Assembly (NCBI GenBank): GCA_964631605.1
Contig: CAZVYG010000018.1
Coordinates: 1-64,000 of the forward strand
Direction of reading: 5' to 3'
Origin: JARKQH01 sp964631605
Lineage (GTDB): Bacteria > Verrucomicrobiota > Verrucomicrobiia > Limisphaerales > UBA8199
DNA: 64,000 nucleotides
Positions 45,396-53,861 of this stretch are shown here, piece after piece (the first letter of the stretch is position 1; each line of letters starts with the position of its first letter). The translations under genes were made by a program, and so were the position numbers. The notes under the pieces are model-generated. The model was given only the letters and a program-made list of their open reading frames with translations, made no database searches and was not told the origin of the DNA.

Positions 45396-47336
45396 CTACT
45401 CCACGTGATATTGGATCACGACATTGGATGCCCCTTTGGTGATGTTGGTGATGCGCGTCTTGCGCGGGCCATCGAGGCGATAGAACTGGGTTTGCGCCGC
45501 AATCGGGAGGGTGAAGGTGCCTCCGGTCACCATTTTGCCAACCACCGTGGGCGAGCATGCGGCGTCGGTAAGATCCATCGTGTTAACCGCATTGACCGCC
45601 GACGGATTGATGGCAAAGGCGCCGGGCAGGGAACCCGACGACTGGCAAACCATCGGGTAATAGGCTTTGACGGCCGCTGGGTTGCCCGGGTCATTGATCA
45701 ACACCTCGGTGAGATCGCCCAGGTTAACCGACGAGAGGTGAAGTTGGGCGCCGCCACCCGTTTCTTCCCAGAGACAGCGCACCGGATAGAGTCCCGCCGC
45801 CTCGACCACGAACTCGAAGGTGGCGTTGGCCGTGTTGCCGGGGTTCTCCCACAGCACGACGGCATTCGGGTCGTTCAGGCTGGCACCGGAATACACCGCC
45901 GCGCGGTCATCTGTGTTGATGCGGAACCGATGTAAGCCGGGGGTCAGTTCCAAATAAGCGAGGGATTCAACCGCGATGTTGATGTAGCCTCCCGGACACA
46001 GGCCGGGCACGTTGGTGGGCGTGCCGTTCTTGTTCCAGCTCAGCATCTGAACGATGCTGGTGGCTGCGCGGTCAACCGGAATTGTCGGCGGAATCGCCAG
46101 TTGCTGGAGAGCGCGAGCGAGGGAGTTTTCGAGGTTCACGCCGCCGTTGTCGCTTTGGGCCATGCGGACGTCAAACCCGCGGACGTTGAGGCTGCCCAAC
46201 GGCAGGCTGTTGCTGGCGAACAGGTAAGGATAGGCGACCGTCCAGGACCAACTGTTGGTGTGCCAATTGTTCGAGAAATCCGCAAACGCCACCGTGTTGG
46301 TGTGTTTGCTGCCCCAGGGCAGCAGGGTGGTAATGGGATAGGTCACGGTTGCACCGCTGAAATAAGTGCCGCTGGCGGGCGGGTTCTGCGACTTGGTAAC
46401 CTGCGGCTCGATGGTGAGCGAGGATTGGGGTACCCAAACCCCGTCCAGCGCCAGGTAAATCCTGGTCGAATCCACCATTGTATCCCGGTCCATGATGGCG
46501 ACAGAAACGGTCGGGTAAACGGCGGTCGCCTTGCCACCGGGAGGCGGCGAAAGGTCGGTAATGGTGGCGGGCATGGCTCCGGCGGCCGGCACGAAGGCGT
46601 GGTAGTTGTCAAAGGTGGCTTCGGCGGCTTCCGTAGCCGAGGGGTAAGTCTGCTCGAACACGAGCAACCCACAAATCCCACTGCTGTAGGCAAAGTCCAC
46701 GCCAATAGCGGAAGCCCACGCATTCAAGGGGTCGGCTTTGTCAAAGAGTTGAAACAGGAACGTGTAACCGTCATGGCTGCTCACCACCAGACGATAGCGA
46801 TGGGTCGGGTCCAGCGTGACGCTGCCCGAGCCCAACTCGGCCACCGTGGTTTCCGATTCGTCCAGGATGCGACTGATGTAAAGGTTGTGGTAGGCGGACG
46901 AATAAGTGGCCGAATATCCATCGGTGGTCCCAAGCCCCGGCTGGCTGATGAAAAACAGCAGTCCGGCCTCCTGGCGCCAAACCGCGTTCCAGCTCAACAG
47001 ATCGCACCCGACCGAGAACCGTCCAGAGTAGGACACATCCGGGCGAAAACTCCCCGCGCGGGCATTCATCAGGCCGTAGGGATCACCCGCGTTGGGCGGC
47101 GCATAAATCTTGTAGGCTTTCCCGCCTTCGCCATCGTCGGGGAAGCTGAAAGTGGCTGCCCAAATGGCCGGCAAGGAGTAACGCGTCCAGCCGCTGTCGT
47201 TGCCGGAGTTGAAGTCAAAAGACTGCGCCGCCAGCCGCGGCCCCGACGCGGCCAGCAGCGCCAAGCCGAGAGCTGCAGCCAGTGGGAAACAGGTTGAAAC
47301 GAGGGGTTTGAACATGGGGGTTGGTAAGGATTTCAT
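45396..47336 (-). CDS. Large secreted protein of unknown function
   Basis: A 646-residue exported protein; the ATG at 47336 has a GAAAGGA ribosome-binding site seven bases upstream and opens a signal peptide with cleavage near ARLAAQ-like sequence (RLAAQSFDF). The mature part begins with a sandwich domain (FDFNSGNDSGWTRY, about 40-215). Fibronectin/Ig-like strands follow (about 225-350). A PA14/CBM-like region (about 405-530) has GGVNLENSLARALQQL, YINIAVESLAYLEL and FRINTDDRAAVYSG. The tail has TQFYRLDG, similar to the C-terminal module of other secreted proteins here, but followed by 20 more residues. It probably binds or degrades a glycan; no catalytic motif was identified. Confidence 0.82.
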   Translation of the reverse strand: MKSLPTPMFKPLVSTCFPLAAALGLALLAASGPRLAAQSFDFNSGNDSGWTRYSLPAIWAATFSFPDDGEGGKAYKIYAPPNAGDPYGLMNARAGSFRPDVSYSGRFSVGCDLLSWNAVWRQEAGLLFFISQPGLGTTDGYSATYSSAYHNLYISRILDESETTVAELGSGSVTLDPTHRYRLVVSSHDGYTFLFQLFDKADPLNAWASAIGVDFAYSSGICGLLVFEQTYPSATEAAEATFDNYHAFVPAAGAMPATITDLSPPPGGKATAVYPTVSVAIMDRDTMVDSTRIYLALDGVWVPQSSLTIEPQVTKSQNPPASGTYFSGATVTYPITTLLPWGSKHTNTVAFADFSNNWHTNSWSWTVAYPYLFASNSLPLGSLNVRGFDVRMAQSDNGGVNLENSLARALQQLAIPPTIPVDRAATSIVQMLSWNKNGTPTNVPGLCPGGYINIAVESLAYLELTPGLHRFRINTDDRAAVYSGASLNDPNAVVLWENPGNTANATFEFVVEAAGLYPVRCLWEETGGGAQLHLSSVNLGDLTEVLINDPGNPAAVKAYYPMVCQSSGSLPGAFAINPSAVNAVNTMDLTDAACSPTVVGKMVTGGTFTLPIAAQTQFYRLDGPRKTRITNITKGASNVVIQYHVE

Positions 47337-47414
47337 GGACGGTCCTTTCGTTGATAAGAGACTCATAATCGCCAGCCAATATTGGACTGCAATTAACGGG
47401 TGACTCTGGCTCCC

Positions 47415-47442
47415 CTTATAACACCATCCACTGTCAAGTCAA
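47415..47442 (-). promoter_or_regulatory. Candidate sigma-70 promoter for the 45396-47336 gene
   Basis: On the minus strand TTGACT (47437-47442) and TATAAG (47415-47420) are separated by 16 bases, about 75 bases before the start codon of the secreted protein. Both boxes are one base from consensus. Identified by eye. Confidence 0.5.
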
Positions 47443-47623
47443 GCGTTTGTTCGGTTTTTTTCACGGGGCGCCGACGGCCAGAACGAGACCGGCGGGCCGC
47501 AGCGTGCCATTTCCGCGGGGCGTGCCGGCCGGGTGTTCGCTGGCCACCCGGCTGGAACGGGCTTGCCGGCCGCCACGGAAGGAAACTCGACCTGGAGAAT
47601 GTGCTCGTCAATACTTGCGGCCC

Positions 47624-50164
47624 ATGAACTGTCTTCGACACCGGCGGCAAGAAGCGTGGCTTTCCAAGGCTTTTGGAGGCCCGTTCGCTTTCGCGCTTTG
47701 CGCCATTTTTCTGGTTGCAGCCGGGGTGCAGGCCGCGCCGGCGCCGCGGCTCTACAAGAGCGCCGTAAAGGCCCACTGGTTCGATGACAACAACCGATTC
47801 TGGTATCGGAACGACCTGCGGGGCGGCGGCAGGGAGTTCATCATGGTGGATGCCGAACGCGGGATACGCGCCCCGGCCTTTGATCATGAGGCGGTGGCAA
47901 AACAACTGGGCGGGGGCGTCAGAGCAACGCATTTGCCGGTCGAGCGCCTCGAGTTCAGCGTCGGGGGACGGGAGGTCACGCTGGTGGGGCGTTCCAACCG
48001 CTGGCGGCTGGAGCTTGCCTCCGGGAAGCTCCAAACCGTGGCGGGCGAAGGAGTGCCGGCCGGTGATTCCGGCCTGCCCCTTCACCGCCAGCCACGGCCG
48101 TCAGCGCGGACGGGTCCGGAAACGGAGGTCATTTTCGAGAACCGGCTGGACAAGGAAGTGCAGGTCTTCTGGCTCGACACGCAGGGCGCGCGTCAGAGCT
48201 ACGGACGAATTCCACCTCACGGCCGCAGGGCGCAACACACTTTCAGCGGCCACGTCTGGCTGGTGTCCGACGAGCGTGGTGAGACGCTGGCCGTCTTCGA
48301 GGCGGCCGATCAGCCCGACCTGGCCATCATTGATGGCCGTCAACCCGAGCAGATTGAGTCCCGGCCCGACCGGACGCGGCGGCGGCCCAGGGACACAGGG
48401 GCTTCTCCGGACGGCCGTTGGACGGCGTTCGTCAGGGACCACAACGTCTTTGTTCGTTCGTCGGCGGGCGAGGAAATCCGTTTAAGCGAGGATGGGCGGG
48501 AGGGCAACGCCTACGCACAGTTGGAATGGGCGCCGGACTCGCGCGTTCTCGTGGCTTGGCGGGTCGAAGCCGGCGACCGGAAGGAGGTTTACCTGATTCG
48601 TTCCTCGCCGCCGGGCGGCGGCCGGGCGGAGTTCGAATCGCGCTACTATGCGCTGCCGGGAGACCGGTTTCCCCGGCACGAGCTGAACCTTTTCGAGGTG
48701 GCCTCCCGCAAACAGTTCAAACCGGACGTGGACCGCTTTGAACACGAATCCGATACGCCCCGGCTCCGGTGGAACCGGGACGGGAGGCGGTTTGCCTGGC
48801 GACAGGTGGACCGCGGCCACCAGCGCTTGCGCGTCATCGAAGTCCACTGCGAGACCGGCGCGGTGCGGAACCTCATTGACGAGCGAAGCGACACATTTAT
48901 CTGGACGACCCACACCGAGGCGCTGCGATTGAAGCTGGTCAACTGGCTGGAGAAAAGCGAGGAGATCATCTACGCCTCCGAGCGGGACGGCTGGCGGCTT
49001 CTCTATCTTGTGGACGCGGCGGCGGGACAAATTCGCAACCAGATCACTCGGGGCGAGTGGGTCGTGCGGGGGATTGACCGGATTGACGAGGACCAACGCC
49101 AGATTTGGTTTCACGCCTGCGGGACCATCCCCGGGCAGGACCCCTATTTCATCCACTTCTACCGCGTGAATTTCGACGGCACGGGACTGGTGGCGCTGAC
49201 TGAAGGCAACGGCACCCACAGCCTGGAGTTTTCCCCCGACCGCCGGTTCTACCTTGACACTTGGAGCCGGGTGGACCAGGCACCCGTCATCGAGTTGCGG
49301 CGCAGCGCCGACGGCCGACGGGTTTGCATCCTCGAACAAAGCGACACCTCCGAACTCGTTGAGTCGGGCTGGCAGCCGCCGGAGCCGTTCGTCGCCAAAG
49401 GCCGCGACGGCAAAACCAACATTTACGGCATCATCTGCCGGCCACCGCACCTCGATCCCTCGAAAAAGTATCCCGTCATCGAAAGCATCTATGCCGGACC
49501 GCAGAACTCCTACGTACCCAAGGCCTTTTCAATCGGACCCAGGTTCCGCTCCTTGACGGACGCGGGCTTCATCGTGGTGCAAGTGGACGGCATGGGCACC
49601 GCCAATCGGTCCAAAGCGTTTCATGATGTGTGCTGGAAGAACCTCAAGGATGCCGGCTTCCCGGACCGCATCCTGTGGCACAAAGCGGTCGCCGCTGCGT
49701 ATCCTTACTACGACATCCAGCGAGTGGGTATTTATGGCACTTCCGCCGGCGGCCAGAATGCTGCGGGCGCCGTGCTGTTCCATCCTGAGTTCTACCGCGC
49801 GGCCGTTGCCAATTCCGGCTGCCACGACAACCGTCTGGACAAAGCCTCATGGAACGAGCAGTGGATGGGCTATCCGGTCGGCCCCCATTACGCCGAGTGT
49901 TCCAACATCGAGAATGCGTCCCGACTCCAGGGCCGCCTGTTCCTCGTCGTCGGAGAATTGGACCGCAACGTCCCACCCGAATCCACGCTGCGATTTGTGG
50001 ACGCACTGATCCGGGCGAACAAGGATTTTGACCTGTTGATCATCCCCAACGGCGGGCACGGCGCCGGTGGCGACTATTACCAGCGGCGCATGAAAGACTT
50101 TTTCCTGCGGCACCTCCAGGCCGACCAGCCGGCGGCGGCGGGCCGCCCGCAGGTCGGAAACTGA
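47624..50164 (+). CDS. Exported dipeptidyl-peptidase IV-like (S9) peptidase
   Basis: An 846-residue serine peptidase of family S9. The ATG at 47624 gives a signal peptide (hydrophobic AFALCAIFLVAAGVQA); upstream frames are Arg-rich and not hydrophobic. An N-terminal propeller (about 50-590) includes FWYRNDLRGG, SPDGRWTAFVRDHNVFVRS and LRWNRDGRRFAWRQ. The alpha/beta-hydrolase domain follows, with nucleophile Ser707 in GIYGTSAGGQN, Asp780 in VVGELDRNVPPES and His812 in GGHGAGG. DPP-IV cleaves N-terminal Xaa-Pro dipeptides; the exact specificity is unknown. It probably degrades peptides in the periplasm. Confidence 0.92.
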   Translation: MNCLRHRRQEAWLSKAFGGPFAFALCAIFLVAAGVQAAPAPRLYKSAVKAHWFDDNNRFWYRNDLRGGGREFIMVDAERGIRAPAFDHEAVAKQLGGGVRATHLPVERLEFSVGGREVTLVGRSNRWRLELASGKLQTVAGEGVPAGDSGLPLHRQPRPSARTGPETEVIFENRLDKEVQVFWLDTQGARQSYGRIPPHGRRAQHTFSGHVWLVSDERGETLAVFEAADQPDLAIIDGRQPEQIESRPDRTRRRPRDTGASPDGRWTAFVRDHNVFVRSSAGEEIRLSEDGREGNAYAQLEWAPDSRVLVAWRVEAGDRKEVYLIRSSPPGGGRAEFESRYYALPGDRFPRHELNLFEVASRKQFKPDVDRFEHESDTPRLRWNRDGRRFAWRQVDRGHQRLRVIEVHCETGAVRNLIDERSDTFIWTTHTEALRLKLVNWLEKSEEIIYASERDGWRLLYLVDAAAGQIRNQITRGEWVVRGIDRIDEDQRQIWFHACGTIPGQDPYFIHFYRVNFDGTGLVALTEGNGTHSLEFSPDRRFYLDTWSRVDQAPVIELRRSADGRRVCILEQSDTSELVESGWQPPEPFVAKGRDGKTNIYGIICRPPHLDPSKKYPVIESIYAGPQNSYVPKAFSIGPRFRSLTDAGFIVVQVDGMGTANRSKAFHDVCWKNLKDAGFPDRILWHKAVAAAYPYYDIQRVGIYGTSAGGQNAAGAVLFHPEFYRAAVANSGCHDNRLDKASWNEQWMGYPVGPHYAECSNIENASRLQGRLFLVVGELDRNVPPESTLRFVDALIRANKDFDLLIIPNGGHGAGGDYYQRRMKDFFLRHLQADQPAAAGRPQVGN

Positions 50165-50279
50165 GGGACGATGGCCGTTTTTCCAATCCCGTCTTGATCC
50201 AGTGCCGCGGGCCTTTGATTCAACCCTCGGTTCACTCAACCCTCTTCCCTCTCCCGGCAGTCTAGGCTAGGCTCGGCCC

Positions 50280-50927
50280 ATGAAGTGCGTTGTTACGGCG
50301 GGACCGACTTTTGAGCCGCTGGACCAGGTGCGGCGGCTGACCAATTTTTCCACCGGCCGGCTGGGGACGGAACTGGGCAACTTTCTTGCCGATCGAGGCC
50401 ATGAGGTCACCCTGCTTATTGGCCAGCAGGCAACGTATCACGGCGCCCCCCGCGTCCATCAAGTGCAGACCTTCACCACCACAGCCGATCTTGCCGGGCG
50501 TCTGGAGGCGCTGGCCGCCACGCCCGTGCGAGCCGTGTTCCATGCAGCCGCAGTGGGCGACTTCTCCTTCGGCAAGGTTTACATTCGCTTGCCGCAAGGG
50601 GAGCTGGTCGAAGTCCGCGCCGGCAAACTGAGCACGCGCCAGGGAACCCTGCTCGCGGAACTGGTGCCCACACCCAAAATTCTGTCCCGGTTGCGAGGGT
50701 GGTTCCCCGCCGCCCGGCTGGTCGGCTGGAAATACGAGGTCGAGGGCGCGCGGGACAACGTCGTGCAACTGGCTCTGAACCAGATCGTCGAATGGCGAAC
50801 CGACGCCTGTGTCGTCAACGGCCCGGCTTACGGCCCGGGGTTTGGCCTGGTATCGCCCGCTGGGAACTGCCTGCATCTGCCCGGGACGACGGAATTGTTC
50901 CAGGCGCTGGCCGATTTCATCCCATAG
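50280..50927 (+). CDS. coaB: Phosphopantothenate-cysteine ligase-type domain protein (stand-alone CoaB)
   Basis: A 215-residue protein similar to the CoaB half of the bifunctional CoaBC enzyme of coenzyme A biosynthesis. Family features are VVTAGPTFEPLDQVRRLTNFS (nucleotide binding), STGRLGTELGNFLADRGHEV, VFHAAAVGDFSF, LVPTPKIL and LVGWKYEVEG. There is no CoaC (flavin decarboxylase) domain, so decarboxylation would need a separate protein. The start is 115 bases after the peptidase gene. Transcription on into the SUMF1-like gene is unlikely because of the 514-bp gap. Confidence 0.85.
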   Translation: MKCVVTAGPTFEPLDQVRRLTNFSTGRLGTELGNFLADRGHEVTLLIGQQATYHGAPRVHQVQTFTTTADLAGRLEALAATPVRAVFHAAAVGDFSFGKVYIRLPQGELVEVRAGKLSTRQGTLLAELVPTPKILSRLRGWFPAARLVGWKYEVEGARDNVVQLALNQIVEWRTDACVVNGPAYGPGFGLVSPAGNCLHLPGTTELFQALADFIP

Positions 50928-51145
50928 CCGCTCGCACGCGGAGGCTGTGCATTGCGACATAAGGGTTCGACTTGGCTGGCCCGCTCCACCGCGCGGGGGG
51001 GGAAGGCAGCGCGGCATTCACCTCACAGGTGCGCCACTTCCCTTCCGCAGTTCCTTCCGCCACCACGTCTATTGGCGGAGATCCCGGTTCAATCGCCCGT
51101 TTCAGGCTCGCCGGCGGCTGGCCCGCTCCGTAAAACGCTCCGAAT

Positions 51146-51171
51146 TATCGAAACCAACTATCGAAACCAAC
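51146..51171 (+). repeat. Tandem 13-bp direct repeat
   Basis: Two perfect copies of TATCGAAACCAAC (51146-51158, 51159-51171), with the start of a third copy (TAT) running into the -35 box. The position, directly upstream of a promoter, suggests a regulator binding site. Confidence 0.6.
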
Positions 51172-51173
51172 TA

Positions 51174-51203
51174 TTGACAAGACAGCAACAAGTGTGGGAT
51201 AAT
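51174..51203 (+). promoter_or_regulatory. Candidate sigma-70 promoter for the SUMF1-like gene
   Basis: A perfect TTGACA (51174-51179) and GATAAT (51198-51203, five of six matches) are separated by 18 bases. The start codon of the gene at 51442 is about 230 bases downstream, so the 5' untranslated region would be long. Best promoter match noticed in the window. Confidence 0.6.
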
Positions 51204-51441
51204 GACACACAAAGCCAACGAATTGCGGCGCCGGTCTGAGCGGCGTGCGCAAGAGCATTTTAATAGGGTGTGGGCGTGAACTTGACCACCGCAACGCGCA
51301 CCGGATGCAGGCGACGATTGTTTGGAGCACCAAGCTTGTTCAGGGAGAGGTCGTTTGTCACCCTGCCTCAAGACTCACCGAGAATTGTTTTTTCGCTTCG
51401 AACCTTGGCCGCCGCTGAGCCGGGTCTCGCCGCCTAACACT

Positions 51442-52818
51442 ATGAAAAGACCATCCTCTCCCCATCTTCAAGCCTCGGGAGTTGCCGCCGTCGCGCTCGG
51501 GCTTGCGTGCGGCTTCTTCACTGCCTCCGGCCTGTGTGCCGCCGACGGCATCACCAATGTCGTCGCCACTCAGCGGCCCGGCACTGCGCTGGTGGACATC
51601 TCTTACGACCTAGGCACCACCAACACCAATGGCCTGTTTGTCGCCGTGGCCGTCTCGACCAACGGCGGCCTGTCCTACACCCTCCCGGCTGCCCACTTCT
51701 CCGGCGACGTCGGCTTCGGCGTCATGGCCGGCACCAACAAGCTCATCGTCTGGGACGCCGTCCGCGACTGGCCGGACCAGTTCTCCACCAAAGTCTTCTT
51801 CCGGCTGACCACCTCCGACGTGCCTCCCGGCATGGTACTCGTTCCTGCCGGGCCGTTTGTGATGGGGGACACGTTCGGCGAGGGCTACAGCGACGAGTTG
51901 CCCTTGCACACCAACCAGATCAGCGCGTTTTACATGGATCGGTATGAGGTGACGAAAGCGTTGTGGGACGAGGTGCGTCTTTGGGCCAACACCAACGGCT
52001 ACGACCTGGGCACCAGAGGCTCCGGCAAGAGCCCCAACCACCCCGTTCAGAGCGTGAACTGGTATGACTGTGTGAAGTGGTGCAATGCGCGGAGCGAGAA
52101 GGAGGGGCGGGTGCCGGCGTATTACACCAGCGCGGCGCAGACGACGGTGTATCGGACGGGGCAGGTGAACGTGGAGAATGACTGGGTGAAGTGGAATGCG
52201 GGCTACCGGTTGCCGACGGAGGCAGAATGGGAGAAGGCGGCGCGGGGTGGGACGCCGGGGCATCGGTTTCCGTGGAGCGACAGCGACACGATCCAGCACA
52301 GCCGGGCGAACTACTACAGTTCGAGTTCGTATGCTTACGACACGAGTCCTACGCGAGAGTATCATCCGACCTTTGATGATGGTGTTTATCCTTACACCAG
52401 TCCGGTGGGTTATTTTGCGCCCAGCGGGTATGGGTTGTATGACATGGCGGGGAACGTGTGGGAGTGGTGTTGGGATAGGTATGGGAGCTGCACCGCTTTG
52501 CCTGCGACTGACCCCCGGGGTCCGGCTTCGGGCTCGGACCGCGTGATCCGCGGCGGCGGTTGGGGCAGCCACGCGGTGGACTGCCGCACGGCGTACCGCG
52601 ACAACTTCGTCTGGCCGGGCAACCGGGAGGGCAACCGCGGCTTCCGGTCTGTCCTGTCCCCCGGTCAGCCATGCGGAGGCAGAACAGAACGGGGGGCGAG
52701 CGCAGAGAGCCCCGAACCAGGCGATGACGCCCGAACTGAGGAAAAAGGGGAGCCCCGCGCAGCGGTCGCGATATTTCTTGGGAAAAAGGGTCCCTGGGGC
52801 CCGCGCGAAGCCGCGTAA
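51442..52818 (+). CDS. Secreted SUMF1/FGE-family protein (C-type-lectin fold), possible variable protein
   Basis: A 458-residue exported protein with a signal peptide (about 1-34). An N-terminal sandwich domain (about 37-127; ALVDISYDLGTTNTNG, GTNKLIVWDAVRDW) is followed by the SUMF1 domain from residue 131 (MVLVPAGPFVMGDTFGEG, YMDRYEVTKALWDEV, YRLPTEAEWEKAARGG, YDMAGNVWEWCWDR). Its C-terminal element RVIRGGGW...RGFRSVL (367-405) has one Cys (Cys381) where true formylglycine-generating enzymes have a Cys pair, so catalysis is doubtful. In this element most non-conserved codons end in C, as expected of a retroelement-diversified region. The last 49 residues are low-complexity. Codon use changes sharply within the gene. 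The ATG at 51442 was chosen for the signal peptide. Confidence 0.87.
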   Translation: MKRPSSPHLQASGVAAVALGLACGFFTASGLCAADGITNVVATQRPGTALVDISYDLGTTNTNGLFVAVAVSTNGGLSYTLPAAHFSGDVGFGVMAGTNKLIVWDAVRDWPDQFSTKVFFRLTTSDVPPGMVLVPAGPFVMGDTFGEGYSDELPLHTNQISAFYMDRYEVTKALWDEVRLWANTNGYDLGTRGSGKSPNHPVQSVNWYDCVKWCNARSEKEGRVPAYYTSAAQTTVYRTGQVNVENDWVKWNAGYRLPTEAEWEKAARGGTPGHRFPWSDSDTIQHSRANYYSSSSYAYDTSPTREYHPTFDDGVYPYTSPVGYFAPSGYGLYDMAGNVWEWCWDRYGSCTALPATDPRGPASGSDRVIRGGGWGSHAVDCRTAYRDNFVWPGNREGNRGFRSVLSPGQPCGGRTERGASAESPEPGDDARTEEKGEPRAAVAIFLGKKGPWGPREAA

Positions 52819-52858
52819 CACAGGAGACAAAGCGATAACAGGACGCATGATGCCGTAG

Positions 52859-52878
52859 GCCGGCTGCCCTCAGCCGGC
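52859..52878 (+). terminator. 8-bp GC hairpin downstream of the SUMF1-like gene
   Basis: Perfect stem GCCGGCTG / CAGCCGGC with a four-base CCCT loop, 41 bases after the stop codon. It has no U-tract, so it is a hairpin of uncertain role, possibly a terminator. Confidence 0.45.
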
Positions 52879-52952
52879 GTGTCCGTCACACCCACATCCA
52901 ACGGCACATCCTTTGGCTCGTCCGGCCAATCATCATCCACCGGGAAATAGAT

Positions 52953-53219
52953 ATGGAAAAGACCGAAGCCTTTCGCTTGATTACCCGCCAGTTTTGCCGT
53001 GGTGTGATTTTGTTCAAACTTTTGCAGTTCGCTTCAATGATAGGTGGTGGAGTGGCGTTGATTTTTCCCGTTGGACGGCCTTGGGGACTTGCCGCTTTTG
53101 TGGGCGCTATCCTTTTCGGGGTTGCCAGGGTTCACGTCCGGGCAACGTATCTTTCGGCTGTATCCCAGGATTTGATAGATGACTCTGCGCGCCGTGCGCA
53201 CCACCCGGCAGGGCAATAA
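52953..53219 (+). CDS. Small membrane protein
   Basis: An 88-residue protein with a charged N-terminus (MEKTEAFRLITRQF) and two hydrophobic helices (about 18-38, VILFKLLQFASMIGGGVALI; and 43-60, WGLAAFVGAILFGVA). A hydrophilic tail follows. The base composition is less GC-rich than the neighbours. No family is recognised. It lies 134 bases downstream of the SUMF1-like gene on the same strand, after a hairpin. The region between it and the convergent NUDIX gene (111 bases) is AT-richer and has no gene. Confidence 0.55.
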   Translation: MEKTEAFRLITRQFCRGVILFKLLQFASMIGGGVALIFPVGRPWGLAAFVGAILFGVARVHVRATYLSAVSQDLIDDSARRAHHPAGQ

Positions 53220-53330
53220 CAGGATGGCGTGGAGAAATCGCCCGAACTCCATCTTCACCAACTGAACACATGCATTTGCAACCAATATTTACGGGCATTT
53301 CGAGCTTTTTCATTGTATCCCCATAAAAAA

Positions 53331-53861
53331 TCACGCTTGTTGAGGGTCTGGGCGGCGCAGATGACGGAGGCCCGGGTGACGCCAAATGGTTCGCAGCGTG
53401 CGGGCAAACTCCTCCGGCCGGGCGCTCATCCAGCGGGTGATCTCCGCAGGCTCGAACCAGGCGCCACACTCGATTTCCTCGGGATGCAGAACAAACGGGC
53501 CTTCGGCCTTGCAAGTGTAAACCCAAACGAATTCCTGGTCGGTGTCGAGCGAGGCCGCAAGCTTGAAAAGCCGCTGCGGCGGCGCGTCCAGCGTCCACCC
53601 CAGTTCCTCGCGCAGCTCCCGCACGGCGCAGGCGTCATAATCTTCGCCATGGTCGAGGTGACCGGAGGCGGAGGAATCCCACAAACCAGGCTGACGGTCC
53701 TTGGTCAGGGACCGCTTCTGGAGAAAAATCTGTCCGGCATGGTTTTGCACCAGGACATGGACGGCCCGATGAAGCAGGCCGAGCCGATGGACTTCGCTGC
53801 GGCGCTCCTGGCCGATGACCTCGTCCCGCTCATTGACGACATCGAAAATCTCTTCACTCAT
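53331..53861 (-). CDS. NUDIX hydrolase (isopentenyl-diphosphate isomerase-like fold)
   Basis: A 176-residue NUDIX protein resembling the YfcD / IPP-isomerase-like group. The Nudix box is complete: GHLDHGEDYDACAVRELREELGW (Gx5Ex7REx2EExG), binding Mg2+. N-terminal sequence FDVVNERDEVIGQERRSEVH and GLLHRAVHVLVQN match the family; substrate unknown (nucleoside diphosphate derivative). The ATG overlaps the end of rsmA by 8 bases on the same strand, so it is the last gene of a four-gene operon. Confidence 0.9.
   Translation of the reverse strand: MSEEIFDVVNERDEVIGQERRSEVHRLGLLHRAVHVLVQNHAGQIFLQKRSLTKDRQPGLWDSSASGHLDHGEDYDACAVRELREELGWTLDAPPQRLFKLAASLDTDQEFVWVYTCKAEGPFVLHPEEIECGAWFEPAEITRWMSARPEEFARTLRTIWRHPGLRHLRRPDPQQA

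Larger units (their letters stand above)
50928..51441 (+). other. 514-bp intergenic region
   Basis: No supported gene. It is more AT-rich in its middle (51135-51260) and holds a tandem 13-bp repeat directly abutting a near-consensus -35 box (see separate entries). Reading frames in it are short and have no recognisable content. Confidence 0.5.

Noticed and set aside
52859..52878. Hairpin near the SUMF1-like gene as a retroelement homing structure
   Set aside because: The known homing hairpins lie right next to the variable region; this one is about 190 bases away, so it is more likely a terminator-type hairpin.
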